Of a stretch of DNA of 64,000 nt, positions 1-12,240 are shown piece by piece. Source of the stretch: Clarkia xantiana subsp. parviflora (Eukaryota > Streptophyta > Magnoliopsida > Myrtales > Onagraceae); assembly GCA_036873135.1 (NCBI GenBank), contig JAPTYO010000034.1, positions 833,165 to 897,164 on the forward strand. The letters are read 5' to 3'. The notes under the pieces are model-generated. The model was not told where the DNA came from and ran no database searches. It saw only the letters and a program-made list of their open reading frames with translations. Made by a program: the position numbers and the translations under genes. Position 1 is the first letter of the stretch. The number at the start of each line of letters is the position of its first letter.

Positions 1-60
1 GCCCTCTCTTGTTTTTGTATTTGAGTTTCAAATAATTAATATTTGGATGATTTTTCCATA
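1..60 (+). repeat. Arm of a foldback repeat at the window edge
   Basis: These first 60 bases closely match one arm of the foldback element at about 6652-6710 (same run through the AATAATTAATATTTGG core). The rest of the element would lie left of the window. It sits in an intron of the CCR4-NOT gene. Confidence 0.55.
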
Positions 61-367
61 TGTTTCCCTTTTAGGTATACATAAAATAAAATTTTATTTG
101 TTATGTGGCTTGATGCTCTATGGGTTTGTCGTCGTTAAAACTGATGTGTTGTTTAGGTTGGTTACAATTGAAACAGTCACAACTCACAACAGCTATGAAA
201 TTATATAAAGCCATAAAGGTCGTTCTATAGTGACTTTCCATCTAGTTTTGATTGTTTAATGGCATTTTAATTCAATACTTTTGAATCTCTGTGATGTATT
301 TGCTTTCCATTTTGCTGTTACTGCAACCGTTTTTGGTGGATAATGCTTTTTTTTTGCCACTATTCAG

Positions 368-3300
368 GAGATAGTTTCAATATACCCTGTTCTCTCACCA
401 CCCAATTTAACTCCTGCTCAGTCAAATCGAGTCTGCAATGCCCTGGCTCTTCTTCAGGTGAAGCCTCTCCTTTGAAATTTTTCATATTATATATTCACTC
501 CATCCATGTGTTCTGTATTAAGTTCTCTTACGTTTAGAGCATATTTCTGCCATATAAGAGAGTAAATTTTTTGTTTAAATGTTATCGTCCAAGATTGCCT
601 CAATGGTTTCTTATTTTCGAATGATAAATAAAGTTAATATCATTAATGAGGCACCAACAAGTACAAGATATTCAAACGAAGGAAAAGACCAAACTGGCCG
701 AACTAATTATTGTCGTGAATTCTGATAGTTGTTAAAAATTATCGTGTATTTCTCGAGTTGTCTAGGCACTGTTCTGATTTACCTGCCTAAAGGAGTTAAT
801 TGGTGATATTGTTTTCAATATGTGATAAGGTAAATTAAATATGGGTTCTGTAACGGTAAGTTTTTTTTTCTTATCCTGGTCAAAAGCCACAGATGTCATA
901 AGTTAAATTACCCGAAAAAAGCAAAAACTTAGTGAGTTTGAAATTTTGCCTACAAAATATAATTATAGCAGGAATAGCCACAGGTTGTTTTTTCCATCCA
1001 TTTGACAAACAAATACAACAGCTAATCAATGTTCAACCTGCATTCATGCAGCGACCTCCCAAGTTTAATAAAAAAAAACAACAATAAAACGTTTAGCTTA
1101 CTTTTCAATGACGCTTATTCATGCATTTTCGTGTTTATTTGCAGTGTGTTGCCTCTCACCAGGACACTAGAATGATGTTCCTCAGTGGTAATATTCTTCT
1201 CACATTGTAATAATTATTATTTGCAAAATTCTTGTTTACCTAATGCCAAAATTCTGATTTTGGAGATCAATGTATTTTTCTTGGTTACATAAACCAATGC
1301 ATCCTTAAAATTGTATTCCTCTAGGATCATATACGAAGCACCATATTTGTGGAACTTGTTTTTATTTGTCTTTTATGGAAGAATAATATTCTTGAAGTTT
1401 CATTCGAATTCTTTTTCTGGTCCTTGCAGCTCGTATTCCCTTGTATCTGTATCCTTTCCTTAACACATCAAGCAAGTCAAGGCCATTCGAGTATTTAAGA
1501 CTTACTAGCTTGGGTGTTATTGGAGCACTAGTAAAGGTAATTCAGCTGCTTATTTTGGTTATCTGATTTTTATGCCAATTTTGTATAATTCAGTAACCTT
1601 TTCTTTTCTATACTATTAGTCAATAGTATAATTCAGTTACTTTTTTTCAGTATAATATTTTACCGTAAGAGGTATAAGATTTTTAGTTGAAATTTGGATA
1701 GTAATATCTAATATTTATCTCTAAGTATATGCATTTATGGTTTTTTTTCCCATTTGTAGCGCGGATATATTGGGCATGCCATTCATATATATGACTGGAA
1801 CATTACTATTTGTGAAAATGAGTAACAACTTGTTAAAAGCTGGTATTTTTTAACTTGACCAGGTTGATGACACTGAGGTTATTAGTTTTCTGCTCTCAAC
1901 GGAGATAATTCCACTTTGTCTGCGCACCATGGAGATGGGCAGCGAACTCTCCAAAACAGTGAGTTCCTGGACATCAATCCATTCATTTACATTTATGATG
2001 TTTCTCTGTGAAGTCGAGTGTGGTAGATATATGCTATGTAGTCAAAGACAAGTTTTTAGGTAGAGACGAAAATTAGAGGTAGAGTCGTGTCGTAGAAACG
2101 TTTCTAAGAACTTATGAAAATACCAATAAAATGAAATTATATACATGTATATATGATCTCAAAACTTCGTGAGACAATTTTTTTTAATTAATAATCATGT
2201 TGATGAATCATAGATACGAATTAGGGTACGGTTTCACAATTATTTCAACTGCGTTTGATTTCATTACCATAAACAAACAAATAAAATAGAGAAAACAAAT
2301 ATTGTACAAACATAGCACCAAAAGGCATAACAAATATTGATTAAGCCTTGTGAAAATCTTGAATTAGAAATAAAGTAGAGCAAGACTGGAGTTTAACGTA
2401 GGAACAGGATACATGAGCAAAATGGAAATAGACGCCCAATTTTTTGTTGTTGTTGGTAATAGATAATATTTATTTACTCAACTAAAAGGTAGATAAGCTC
2501 ATGGCAAAAAAATAAATTAAAAGGTAGATAGTGAAGATTTCATAGTTGGGCTGATATTTTCTTGGTCCGGTTTTTTTTTATGGAAATATAGAAACGGTAC
2601 AAACGTACAAAAACGGAGACTTTGTACAAAAACGTACGACTTTGTGCGCCTCTATCCGTTTTTACCTAAGTAGCGACTCTTACTCCGACTCACCTCGTTT
2701 TTATCAGTAAAGTTGTGGAAACGTCCGTTTCTACGACTTAAAATCGCGATTTTGACTACATAGGATAAATGCATGCTTGAAAATGGAAGTGACTACTTAT
2801 TTTGACATATCATGAAAGTTTAGGTGGTTTTTGAGATTGGAATGAAGTGTCTGACAAAAAAATTGTGTGGTCAGGTTGCAACATTTATAGTGCAGAAGAT
2901 ATTACTTGATGAGATCGGTTTGGACTATATATGCACTACTGCCGAACGCTTCTTTGCTGTGGGACGTGTTCTTGGAAACATGGTTGTTGCATTAGCTGAG
3001 CAGCCTTCTTCCCGACTGTTGAAGCACATTATCCGCTGTTACCTCCGTTTATCAGACAATCCAAGGTTTGGTTAAATTCAATCTCTTGATGTCTGCAAAT
3101 TCTTCTGGAACAAATTTTTTCTCAAAATCTTCAGCTTTTATAGGGCCTGTGATGCATTACGGAGCTGCCTTCCGGACATGTTGAGAGATAACACGTTCGC
3201 TGGTTGCCTACGGGTAAGTGATTCTTTCTATCTAAACTCCTCTCAGCTTCAACATTAAATGTTAGAAGGCTAATTTGGTTACACTATATGTAGTGAACTT

Positions 3301-4270
3301 TTAACTCAGTTGAGTTTTACATTATTGAACCTTTTGTGCCCTTAATATATACCCCAAATGGCTAAATGTTTGTGCCAGTGTGGGATAGTGCAATCTAACA
3401 TTTTCAGTCCAGTTTTCCAACAGAACTAGAACAAAGGGTTTAGAACCTAATCACAGTCTCAAGTTTGCACCATGTTGCTTTTAGGTGTCCCAGGTTTAAG
3501 TTGTTGCTAATAGGTGTCCCATGTTTCGTTTTCGTTGTTTTTTAGTTTTCCGTCCGTTTTTTCTGTTAAATTTGACTGATTTTGATCCATGGCTCCATAA
3601 AATTCAACAACAAAAGCATTTAAACAAGGGAACAAAACAAAAAAAACAAAAGACCACTTGTGCTTCTCTTAAATTATATCAATTTGTGTATACATACAAT
3701 GAAATTGAAGAGTTTATGCAAAATTGATGTTCAATTTAACTTAATGAGCATAAATATACATGAATTGAAGAAACGCATACCCAAATCCGTCAAATTTGTT
3801 AGAAGAAAACATACGGAAAACAAAAAATGCAACGAAAACGAAACTTGAGACACCTAAAAGAAACATGGTGCAAATCTGGGACACCGACAAATAATTTAAT
3901 CTTGGGACATCAAAAGTAACATGATGCAAATCTGAGTCATTAATTAGGTTCTTAACTCAAAAACAAATCAAAATGAAGTCTTATATTTTTCAAAATTGAG
4001 CTACATCCTTGTTGCCGCTTTTTGTTTTTTTTTTTCCTTTTTCTTCACCAGCTCGAAAATTTGAAGGCTAAATTCACAGAAACTGATCAGCTCCTTACCT
4101 GGTAAATTCCCCATTTGGTAGAGTTTTATTGCTAGTATAATTGTGGTTGTGTTGTGTAGGATGATTTGACAACAAGGAAATGGCTGCAGCAGTTGCTCCT
4201 GACTGTTGGACCGAACCGACTTCCCGGACTTCAGGGAGGAGGTGGTTTCGAGGGACTCTATACCGGTTAA
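368..4270 (+). CDS. CNOT9: CCR4-NOT transcription complex subunit 9 (RCD1/CAF40-like), 3' part
   Basis: CNOT9 is the armadillo-repeat subunit of the CCR4-NOT complex, which deadenylates and represses mRNA. Six exons are visible: 368-457, 1145-1187, 1430-1536, 1863-1958, 2875-3065, 3144-3213 and the last 4160-4270 (seven segments in all, every junction GT-AG with matching phase). They encode 235 residues ending in [11 protein letters not shown]. Family hallmarks read straight through: [57 protein letters not shown] and [18 protein letters not shown]. The N-terminal exon or exons lie left of the window, so the gene is cut by the edge, not broken. Introns hold two transposon-like insertions (2037-2760 and about 3437-3957). 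The sequence is so conserved that the identification is near certain; the exact C-terminus rests on the last exon being constitutive. Confidence 0.96.
2037..2760. repeat. Terminal-inverted-repeat element in a CNOT9 intron
   Basis: A 724-bp segment begins TGTAGTCAAA and ends with its exact reverse complement TTTGACTACA, and is bordered by TA on both sides. Inside it, motifs such as TCGTAGAAACG and CGTTTCTACGA recur in opposite orientation near the ends. It has no coding capacity, so it looks like a non-autonomous DNA transposon. The TA flank suggests, but does not prove, a mariner/Stowaway or Harbinger-type insertion. Confidence 0.55.
3437..3957. repeat. Foldback (MITE-like) element in the CNOT9 intron
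   Basis: The left end (TAGAACCTAAT...) and right end (...ATTAGGTTCTTA) are inverted copies of each other. The arms continue inward with motifs like AGGTGTCCCA pairing with TGGGACACC. The element is about 520 bp, non-coding, and lies in the last intron. Short ORFs here are by-products of the repeat. The boundaries are approximate because no clear target duplication was found. Confidence 0.6.
4052..4101 (+). other. Candidate alternative (poison) exon in the last CNOT9 intron
   Basis: A long pyrimidine tract ending CTTCACCAG is followed by 50 open bases and then a GGTAAATT donor. Read in the phase of the preceding exon, it gives about 16 residues ([16 protein letters not shown]) and would either stop just after the donor or shift the frame of the last exon by 50 nt. 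No homology to the CNOT9 protein is seen, so this is only a splice-signal-based candidate. Confidence 0.3.
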
Positions 4271-5644
4271 CTAACTAAACCCTAAACCTGCAGCTAGAAG
4301 AAGAAGAAGAAGCTTGAAAACTGTAACAGATAGAAGGATGAAGTGAAAGGTGAGATGTTTTGATTACATCACTAATTAAAATGGCCATGTTGTTTGTTTG
4401 TTTGTTTTAATGTGTAGAAGAGATCGAACCGAGAATGAGTTCGATCGATCGTTGTTGTAATTAGGTTTATGCGTTATAGACGGTATCTGAATGAAAATAT
4501 GCCTCTATGAACTACCATTGTGCTCTGTGAGCTTTCTTTGTATGATCAAAAACTACACTTATATATGCCTTTGTTTTTGTAATGTACTTGGAATTTAATA
4601 GTTATGGTAATGCTAAGAAGCTTCATTTTGGTGGTTTTTGGATTTGGTGGTTTGTATTTGTGTTCCTCTTTGAATGGAGATTGAGAAGAATTCTAAGTGG
4701 GGACAATTAGTGATTATCTAAAAGTTACCTTTTTAGTGATATTCTTTTGGTTTGTTGTAGGAAATAAATTAATAACTTTAATGGCTAACTGGACAGAGTA
4801 GAATTTTATATAAAAATAAATTATTATTTTTTAAATAAGATCATTTTTATTTTTAAAAAAATAACTTCTTTTGATATGTTCTAATAAATTTACCAAAATA
4901 TTGATTCCTTGGAACAATAAAATGATATTACATAAGTAGTAAAATATTAAAATTTTGTTTAGGTTGCTGGTAGGGTTGTGCATTAAAAGAGAATCAGACC
5001 GTTTGGAATTGCTCCAGTCTGGATCGGTGCCAAACAATTATGTCTATAAATACTGAATCAGTATTAAAAATTGTTATTTATTTTTGTTGAACAAGTATCG
5101 TATTGGATCACACCGGTTCGGAACTGTTCTTTTTTTTTTTTTAAATTAGTGTAAACCTTCATTAAAAACAGTTCAAAACCGAACCAGAACTTTTTTTTTT
5201 CAAATCGGTTCCTAACATACCATTTTTTTAGAATAAATCATATCGGTCCACTCTGGGCTCGACCGGTTTCATGTCCAACACTAGTTACGGGTGGGGTTAT
5301 GATAACGAAGATAGTGCATCTACTGATTGTTCACTAAATCTAGATGAAAGACCTCCGAACTGTGAACATATAAAGCTCGAATAATACGTAACGGGATAAG
5401 TCTAAAGTCGCACTTCACTATCTCATTTGAAAAAAAAATCTAAAATTGCAATATTTCTACAACCATCAACGTTTTCATATAGAAATTTCTCTTTTTATAA
5501 ATGCAAAATATTTATCTGTTAGTTGACATTTACAAATTTTCATCCTAAATATAATTTTCAATCTACGTATCATTTTATTTTATATTTCAAATGAATCTTC
5601 TCCATATGATTGAACAAATGCAAATCTACATTAGAATCTCAATT
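4271..5644. other. Convergent intergenic region with 3' UTRs
   Basis: Between the CNOT9 stop and the STN1 stop (genes converge). The first 300 bases are presumably the CNOT9 3' UTR. Bases about 4970-5290 contain inverted CCGGTTCGG/CCGAACC-type motifs separated by T-rich tracts, like a degenerate MITE. No gene is seen. Confidence 0.5.
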
Positions 5645-6094
5645 TTAGGAGTGGCTTAAACCATACACAGTCCTCCCCAACCTTATACAATCCAGCCAGT
5701 GCAGAACTTCAGCATTGGGATCCCTCTCCATTGCCACGTCGGACACCGTGATCTGCAGCGCTCCTCTGTAGCGCGTGATCCGGCCGCGGACCCTAGCCAC
5801 CGCCCCGATCTTCACCTGCGCCGCCATGGATCTGGCGATTTCCGATGCCAACTGGACGTTGCTCCGATTGGCGAAGTAAGACGACGAGAGCTGGTTCAGC
5901 CACAAGATGCAGGGGATGCAGCCGGTGCCGTCGTCCACCGTGAATCTCAGGAACCGGTCGGGCTTGAGATCCCGGGAGGTGATGACGCCTAGGGTTTCGG
6001 CGCGCGAGAAGCGGTGGTGAGAAGAGAGGAGGTCGGAGGCGAGGAGTTTAGCGTGGAGGATGGCGGTGGAGATCGGTGGCGCTTGCTTCTCCAT
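5645..6094 (-). CDS. STN1: CST telomere-capping complex subunit STN1 (OB-fold)
   Basis: STN1 is the small OB-fold partner of CTC1 and TEN1 in the CST complex, which protects chromosome ends and assists telomeric C-strand fill-in. The 149-residue single-exon reading frame shows the plant STN1 pattern: LRFTVDDGTGCIPCILWLNQLSS in the OB-fold core (about residues 46-68), then IGAVARVRGRITRYRGALQITV, and the C-terminal ERDPNAEVLHWLDCIRLG. Plant STN1 is likewise about 150-160 residues and lacks the C-terminal winged-helix domains of the animal protein. The start at 6094 (MEKQAPP) was chosen because the upstream in-frame ATG at 6250 adds 52 residues with no family likeness. The gene converges with CNOT9. 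Confidence 0.92.
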   Translation of the reverse strand: MEKQAPPISTAILHAKLLASDLLSSHHRFSRAETLGVITSRDLKPDRFLRFTVDDGTGCIPCILWLNQLSSSYFANRSNVQLASEIARSMAAQVKIGAVARVRGRITRYRGALQITVSDVAMERDPNAEVLHWLDCIRLGRTVYGLSHS

Positions 6095-6325
6095 GGCGGC
6101 GGAGGGCGGAGGATACTTCTCTGGTTCCCTGATTTGAATGGCGCGAGAGAGAAGAGAAGACTGGCGGCAGAAAATACAGAGAGAGGGGCTCTTCTCCGTC
6201 GATTCAATCCAATTTGGGCTGACGTGAAACTTAAATGGGCTGAGGCCCAATAAAGACTAATTTAAAAATAAAAAATCAGATATAGTTGTCCAATTTTAAA
6301 AATCTATAACTTTTTGAAAAAAAAA

Positions 6326-6710
6326 AAAAATCAGCCAAATATTAATTATTTGAAACTCAAATACAAAAATAAGGGATAGATGAGTTTCGTTCGCGAAAAT
6401 ATCCAGCGCACACTACCCAAATGCGCAACGAGTATGTGCATCTGACCAGATGCGCAACATTATCTTAATTAATGTTCCACGTATTAATTAACTTTTAGAT
6501 ATTGCACATATGACAGATGCGCAACGTATTAATTACACTAATAAAGTAATTTATTTATTTCATTAATATTGCATATTGCACATTTGTCAAATGCGCAATA
6601 CTCAGTGCGCACTTGGAAAGTGCGCGACTGGATATTTTTGTGAACGGAACTTGCCCTCCCTTATTTTTGTATTTAAATTTCAAATAATTAATATTTGGTG
6701 ATTTTTCCAA
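6326..6710. repeat. Foldback element with GCGC-rich interior
   Basis: The left arm (about 6326-6400) and right arm (about 6630-6710) are inverted copies of roughly 75 bp. The centre carries repeated ATGCGCAA and TGCGCA motifs, notably CpG-rich for this AT-rich region. An arm of a sister copy starts the window at 1-60. It is non-coding and lies upstream of STN1. Confidence 0.65.
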
Positions 6711-7182
6711 CTTCCTGTCTAATGCATTTGCTATTACTAGATTATTTGTTATTCTAATTTCTATCACATTTTAAATATTTGCCATTACTAGATTAATTCT
6801 TATTCTATCGCATTTTGAAATATTTTTGAATTAAATTTTTTCTCCCATGTGGGTTAATATACTAATTTTTATGATATCTTCTCTGATAGACATTACACAT
6901 TTTCCTCAGTCAATGTTTTCGAATTTAATAAAAACTCAATATATTTAAATATAAAATATTAACTAACAGTAAATTTAAAAAACAAATATCTTATGTTTTT
7001 ATATGTATATTATTCAGGAGTTAGCATTTAGTATTTATATATATATATATAATATCAAAGGAATATTATATATATTCTTGCATGAATATGGAGACAACAT
7101 CACTAGTCTTACATGATATAAACAACATTATAGTATTCAATAACCTTTTTTCTCCACAGCTTGCTGCTATTTGGTGTATCCA

Positions 7183-9560
7183 CTACCTGGAACTTCTCAT
7201 AAGAAGTGCAACAACACATCCCAACACAGCCCCTGCAACCACCTGCACTAACATAACAACATAGTCACATAACAACAAACACAATTCAAAATGAAAATGG
7301 GACATTTGTGTGTATATATATATACTTTCTCAATCGGGGCTGGCTAAAATGTAGTCAAGTTTATTTCAACTTGATTTTTCAACCATTAGAACAGGAGAGA
7401 TAATCAATTAGAATTCATGAGATATAAAAATCGTTTCTTAGACATATTACAATGGGCATAATCTAATGGCTGAGAAATTGAGCTGAAATAAACTCGACTT
7501 TATTTTAGACGAACCCATCTCAACAACCAAAGCAAAAACTGACCTGAATGGGTGTATGACCCAGTGAATCTCGAAGAGGCTTTACACTGGAAATCGGGTG
7601 TTCAGGCGGTAGCTCACAAACAATTTGATTCAATAACTGCCAAACGACACGGTTGTAAGTCAAGTGAAACTTATGGCAAAGGAAACAGGGATTTAAAAGG
7701 CAAAAATGTGGTATGCAATTTTGTATTTCTCAAGTAGAGACAGATTTTGCATAGAAGCCCCATACTTGAAAGATGACTACCAAAGCATGGAAAGTTTATC
7801 TCATTTAACAGAAAAAAAAAAAAAAAAAAAAATTAAGTAAGCTAACTTTGGCATAGAGATTATTACTTCAGCTTGGCGACCAGCATGAAGTCTTACACCA
7901 GTAGCATCATACATGACCTGCAAAATGAACCAACAAAGCAGATTAATTCACACATGAAGCTACAGTTAAAGTAAACTCTTCAAGCAGATATGCTCTTTTC
8001 TCGCAATAATTAACATTAAATAAAAAAAAAAAACAAGAAGACTAATTTCAGTCTGAAGATTAAATAGATATGATGCGCATCTTACACCTTTAAAAAGAAC
8101 CTGACTGATGATACTAAGAATAATCTATAAGATAGACTTCCACTTGTTATAGCAACAGAAAGCATGGAATGCAAGAAAATGAAGAAGACCTGGTTGACAA
8201 GTACATACAACACATGCCAAGACAACTGTAACAGCAAATGTTGATCCTCCAATGCCTTCTTCTAAACCTACAGCAACTGCCAAAGCCATCACAGTTGCTG
8301 AGTGCGAAGATGGCATTCCGCCTGAACCAAGCATTTTTCTAGAATCCCATCTCTTATCTTTATACCTGAATGAGTAATCTAAACATTAATGGTTGTAACC
8401 ACATTGCCATGTTAAAAAAAAAAAAAAAAAAAAAAAGTTATAACTACATTGCCTTGTCAATAGAACCATAAAAATGAACCATGGCCAAGTAAAATCCTTT
8501 ATGTTCAAGAAAAGTCCCTTCCCCAGCATTTATTGATCTACCAAATAAAATAACTGCATGATGCCACTCAATTCAAATCAATTTTTTTTTTTTCAAACTG
8601 AAAAAAATAAACAACGAATATGCAATATGCATATCTTCAAATTACCTTACAAATCAAGCACAGAGAGACAAATAGTCTAATCATGTAGGGGAGTTTCTTG
8701 TTAGATAGGCAAGACAAGGCATTCCATATATTTCGCCAACTTGACTATTTTACGTCCATGAACCATTCTTGTATATCTTTTTTTCCTCCACAATTTTGAA
8801 AATCCTGCACTTTTTTATGGCATAGTTCGGATATTCACCAACTTAGTCATTAAAAAAAAATAACCAATTCGACTTTAAGATATTGTTCCCGAAACAGAAC
8901 TTGATTAAAGTTGAGGTCACAATCCAAGATACAGACCACTGCAAATGTTAACATTTCTATACAAGATGACTCAAATGAATCAGGTTGAAATTAGCACCGG
9001 CTCACTCTAATAAGTCTAGATACACATTTCACCCCGAAAAGTTCAGTAATTAACTGTACACAATAGAAAGGGAGTTCGTAGTGATGCAAATATACTTAGT
9101 GGACATTACATAGCCATTTCAGAGAAGTCCATCACAATCCCCCAAGGCATAGAGCAAAATCCTTGTCTATCATATAAAACACTACACATTGACAGTCCAG
9201 CATCCAATGGCTCAATTTTAGTTGATTTCAACCTTTCATCTCCCACTAATCATGCCCTAAAATTCCTATCCTGCGTCATGCTTCAACTACGAACTCACAC
9301 AATCGAGAAAAGCTAGTGTCATAAACCCTAGTCTTCTTGAACAATAGACGGCACTGAGCTACTGAATCAAGCTACACGATGAAGAAAGCGATGCGACAGA
9401 GGAAAGAGAGTTACCAGGAGGTAAAGAGCTTGAGAAACTGAGCAAGTGCGAGAGAGAGGAGGGCGGCGAGCAGGGGCAAGTTTGACGGGATGATGGACGG
9501 TTCATACGACGCCGATCGGAGGCTCGCCGACGCATCGGAGGCCGTGATTACTTCGTTCAT
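7183..9560 (-). CDS. DUF212 membrane protein (acid phosphatase/vanadium haloperoxidase-related)
   Basis: Five exons on the minus strand (9415-9560, 8209-8365, 7867-7917, 7544-7636, 7183-7242) join in phase to give 168 residues. An N-terminal stretch (residues about 28-48) is a membrane segment ending in FLKLFTSW. The signature GSGGMPSSHSATVMALAVAVG follows at residues 62-82, then MYDATGVRLHAGRQAE, a NQIVCELPPEHP segment, LRDSLGHTPIQVVAGAVLG and a short hydrophobic C-terminus ending MRSSR. This is the DUF212/YuiD family related to PAP2-type phosphatases; plant members are small chloroplast or membrane proteins of unproven activity. The start at 9560 (MNEVITASDASAS) matches the family N-terminus. 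Intron 4 contains a small foldback MITE. All donors and acceptors are GT-AG. Confidence 0.92.
7341..7514. repeat. Small foldback MITE in intron 4 of the DUF212 gene
   Basis: TGGCTAAAATGTAGTCAAGTTTA at the left pairs, with mismatches, with AAACTCGACTTTATTTTAG at the right. The central arms pair CAACCATTA with TAATGGCTG. The element is about 170 bp, non-coding, and entirely inside the intron. Confidence 0.5.
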
Positions 9561-10541
9561 CGAGATCGCGACCACCGACCGCCCACCAAACACCAGCCGA
9601 GCAAAGAGAGAGAAAGAGAGTGGGAGTTGGGTTCAGTTGGGCCTGGGAGCGGAAATTCCTTTTGTGGGCGGAAATGGGCATCTAGTTATAATTCCAGCTG
9701 GGTTTAATTGCAAGAACAAAGAAGTTTTGGGGTACAAATAGCCAGAAAAAAAGGTTGGGTGCAACATGAATATTTTTACAAAATTGTATGGATGGAGTCC
9801 AAACACTTATTAAGTTATTGTTATCATTTTAATAAAAAAAAAATGTAACATATAAAAAAAAATTATAAAAAAAATAAAAAAAACTCACAACAAATAAAAT
9901 ATTAGTCCCAGATCAAAGAAAATATTAGGCCCATCCTAGTACCAAATTAGCCCAACACTTTTTAGGCCTAATAAGACCAAAACTAATTTTGCCAGACTGG
10001 ACTTTTTTTTTGGCCCAAGGGAAACTCTTATTCTCTGTCGAATTAATTTGAGAGAAATTATGTAGGTAAAAGTTAAAACTATTAATTACTTTTATTTTTT
10101 AATTACAAATAAAGAAGTTTACCTAGAATGTGTATTATGATGTCACATGACACAACCGATAATTCTGAGATGTAAGACGCGCCAAAAAACTCAATGTTAT
10201 TGAATAATAATAAATCATTTAAATTTTTATAAACATATATTGGTTTACTTTTATTTAGCGTTGTATTTAATATCATAATTAAATAGTTATAAATTTTCAT
10301 ATTATACTATGATTTACGAACATGATTTTTCACGTGATAATAGAAGTAAAGACCTTTCAAATAATTATATGATATTTGTATACATTTCAAAAAAATTATC
10401 AATGTAATAAATTAATTAACAATAAAATACATAACAAAAATAAATTTTCACATAAAACACGAATTAATTAATTTCTCACTCGTACCGAGTCAGCCAATAA
10501 ACGATAAAGTGTTGACAATGAATATCTTTCCATTTTTAAAA

Positions 10542-11021
10542 GGGTTAACATGTCTTTTGGTCCATGATGTTTGACAACTTTTGGATTTTGGTCAATAATG
10601 TTTTTTTTACCTAGTTTTGGTATCATATGTTTGCAGATTTTTTCTAGTTTTGGTCTAACCGTTACATTCCGTCAATTTTTTGACATGTTCAAGTCACGTG
10701 ATCCACTCTAAACTTTAAATTTAGTCCCTCTGATACTTTCCTAACCTTTCAATTTAGTCCCGAAGTTTCAAAATTGACCCCAATTGGACAATAGGTCCAA
10801 TTGAATTTTTGAAACTTCAGGACTAAATTGAAAAAAAAAAAAAAGGTTAGGAAAGTATTAGAGGGACTAAATTGAACAAAATTGAAAGTTTAGAGTGGAT
10901 CACGTGATTTGTACATGTCAAAAAATGGACGGGATGTAACGGTCGGACCAAAACTATAAACAATCTGCAAACATATGGAACCAAAATGGTCAAACATCAT
11001 CGACAAAAAGACATGTTAACC
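10542..11021. mobile_element. Mutator-like MITE, family 1, copy 1
   Basis: A 480-bp foldback element starts GGGTTAACATGTCTTTTGG and ends with the inverted form, flanked on both sides by the identical 9-bp duplication TTTTTAAAA (10533-10541 and 11022-11030). The arms are about 200 bp each, so the transcript would form a long hairpin. It has no coding capacity. Long terminal inverted repeats plus a 9-bp target duplication are the signature of Mutator-superfamily non-autonomous elements. Sister copies lie at 17640 and 34786. Confidence 0.85.
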
Positions 11022-11424
11022 TTTTTAAAATACTAGCAAAATTTGAACATCTAATGATTATTTAAGGAAACAAACACTAAACCATGTAGAGTATATAGAC
11101 TATAGAGAAGTTATATCCAAAGAGACAGTTAGCAGCTGGACCACACAGCGGAGAGTGCGGATCGGATAAGGTTGTGTTCTATGTCACATGGCCAGTATGG
11201 CACTACCATTGGCACATATGATGTCCTACAGATACCTTGTCAGCTAGCATCCATGCCCGATTCCATATCTATATGATGGAGATTCTGATTCCCACTTCTA
11301 TTTCCATCTATTAACTAAAAATATCAGGTTAAACAATTATTGGAATTATTCGTGTTAAGAATAATATGCGCGCATTAAACAACCGACTTATAAATTCGAA
11401 CTTATATATAAATGCATTTGACGC

Positions 11425-12240
11425 TGTTGGATATGATTTGAGGCAGCCTAGTACGAGTCGACAGAGTAAAAGTCGAGTTCTCAAAAGAACGTACGATCGA
11501 CCATTCAAGTCCAGAATAAGAAGACAAAGATGAATGGTCGACTACCCTAAAAACAGAAGTCGACCCACCGGACAACAAAGGACAAGGCGAGAAACTCATT
11601 CAAGGCTCCCCTTTGTTGAAGTATAAGTTAAGCCGAGGATTAAAACTTCATTACCAAAGTACGAGTCAAGTCGAGTCGACCATCAGATATTTGGAGGAAA
11701 CCTTCCCTCTTAAGAAATGACAGGTGGAGACCTGCTCGCCGCCTCTGAGAAGACTTTCTTCCGAAGGAAGGGGCACCAGTTGGCGACCTGCTCGCCGCCC
11801 TCTATACCACGAAAACCTTCCTCTGAAGAAAGTGGCACCAGCTAGCAACCTGCTGGTCACCTATTGATTTTCGCACCGTCTTTCTCAACCAATCAAGTAA
11901 AGGCAGCCACCGCCATTAAACAGCCAATCAAGGCATAGTAGCCGCCTCCTTGAAAAAGTCGTTAAAGATCTCCCTATAAATAGGGACTCACTTTTATTAT
12001 TTAAGTTCGAAGATCTATCAATCACTATATATTATTCTCTTGATATCCATTACTGACTTAAGCTTCGGAGTGGAATCAGGGGCCATCCCCACCTCTTTTC
12101 AGGTCCTCGCCTAGCACAAAGCCACCAAAGGAAACTAAGTGTCCACGCGACCAAGAAAGATACCTGAGTGAGCTAGCTCCCGGCGAGACTTAGAAGTACA
12201 CTACTCGAAGTTCCAAGACCACGTTATTTTGATCCTAACA
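11425..12240. mobile_element. Solo LTR of an LTR retrotransposon
   Basis: An 816-bp segment starts TGTTGGA and ends TCCTAACA (TG...CA with short inverted ends). It is flanked by the perfect 5-bp duplication GACGC at 11420-11424 and 12241-12245. Inside are a TATA-like stretch (about 11970-12040) followed by the ACTTAAGCTTCGGAGTGG type of sequence typical of Ty3/gypsy LTR R-U5 regions. No primer-binding site or internal region follows, so this is a solo LTR left by LTR-LTR recombination. Confidence 0.85.

Noticed and set aside
5699..5992. 97-residue + strand open frame
   Set aside because: It is the antisense shadow of STN1; the minus strand carries the recognisable OB-fold protein.
8125..8334. 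69-residue minus-strand ORF as a separate gene
   Set aside because: It is exon 2 of the DUF212 gene read past its splice donor.
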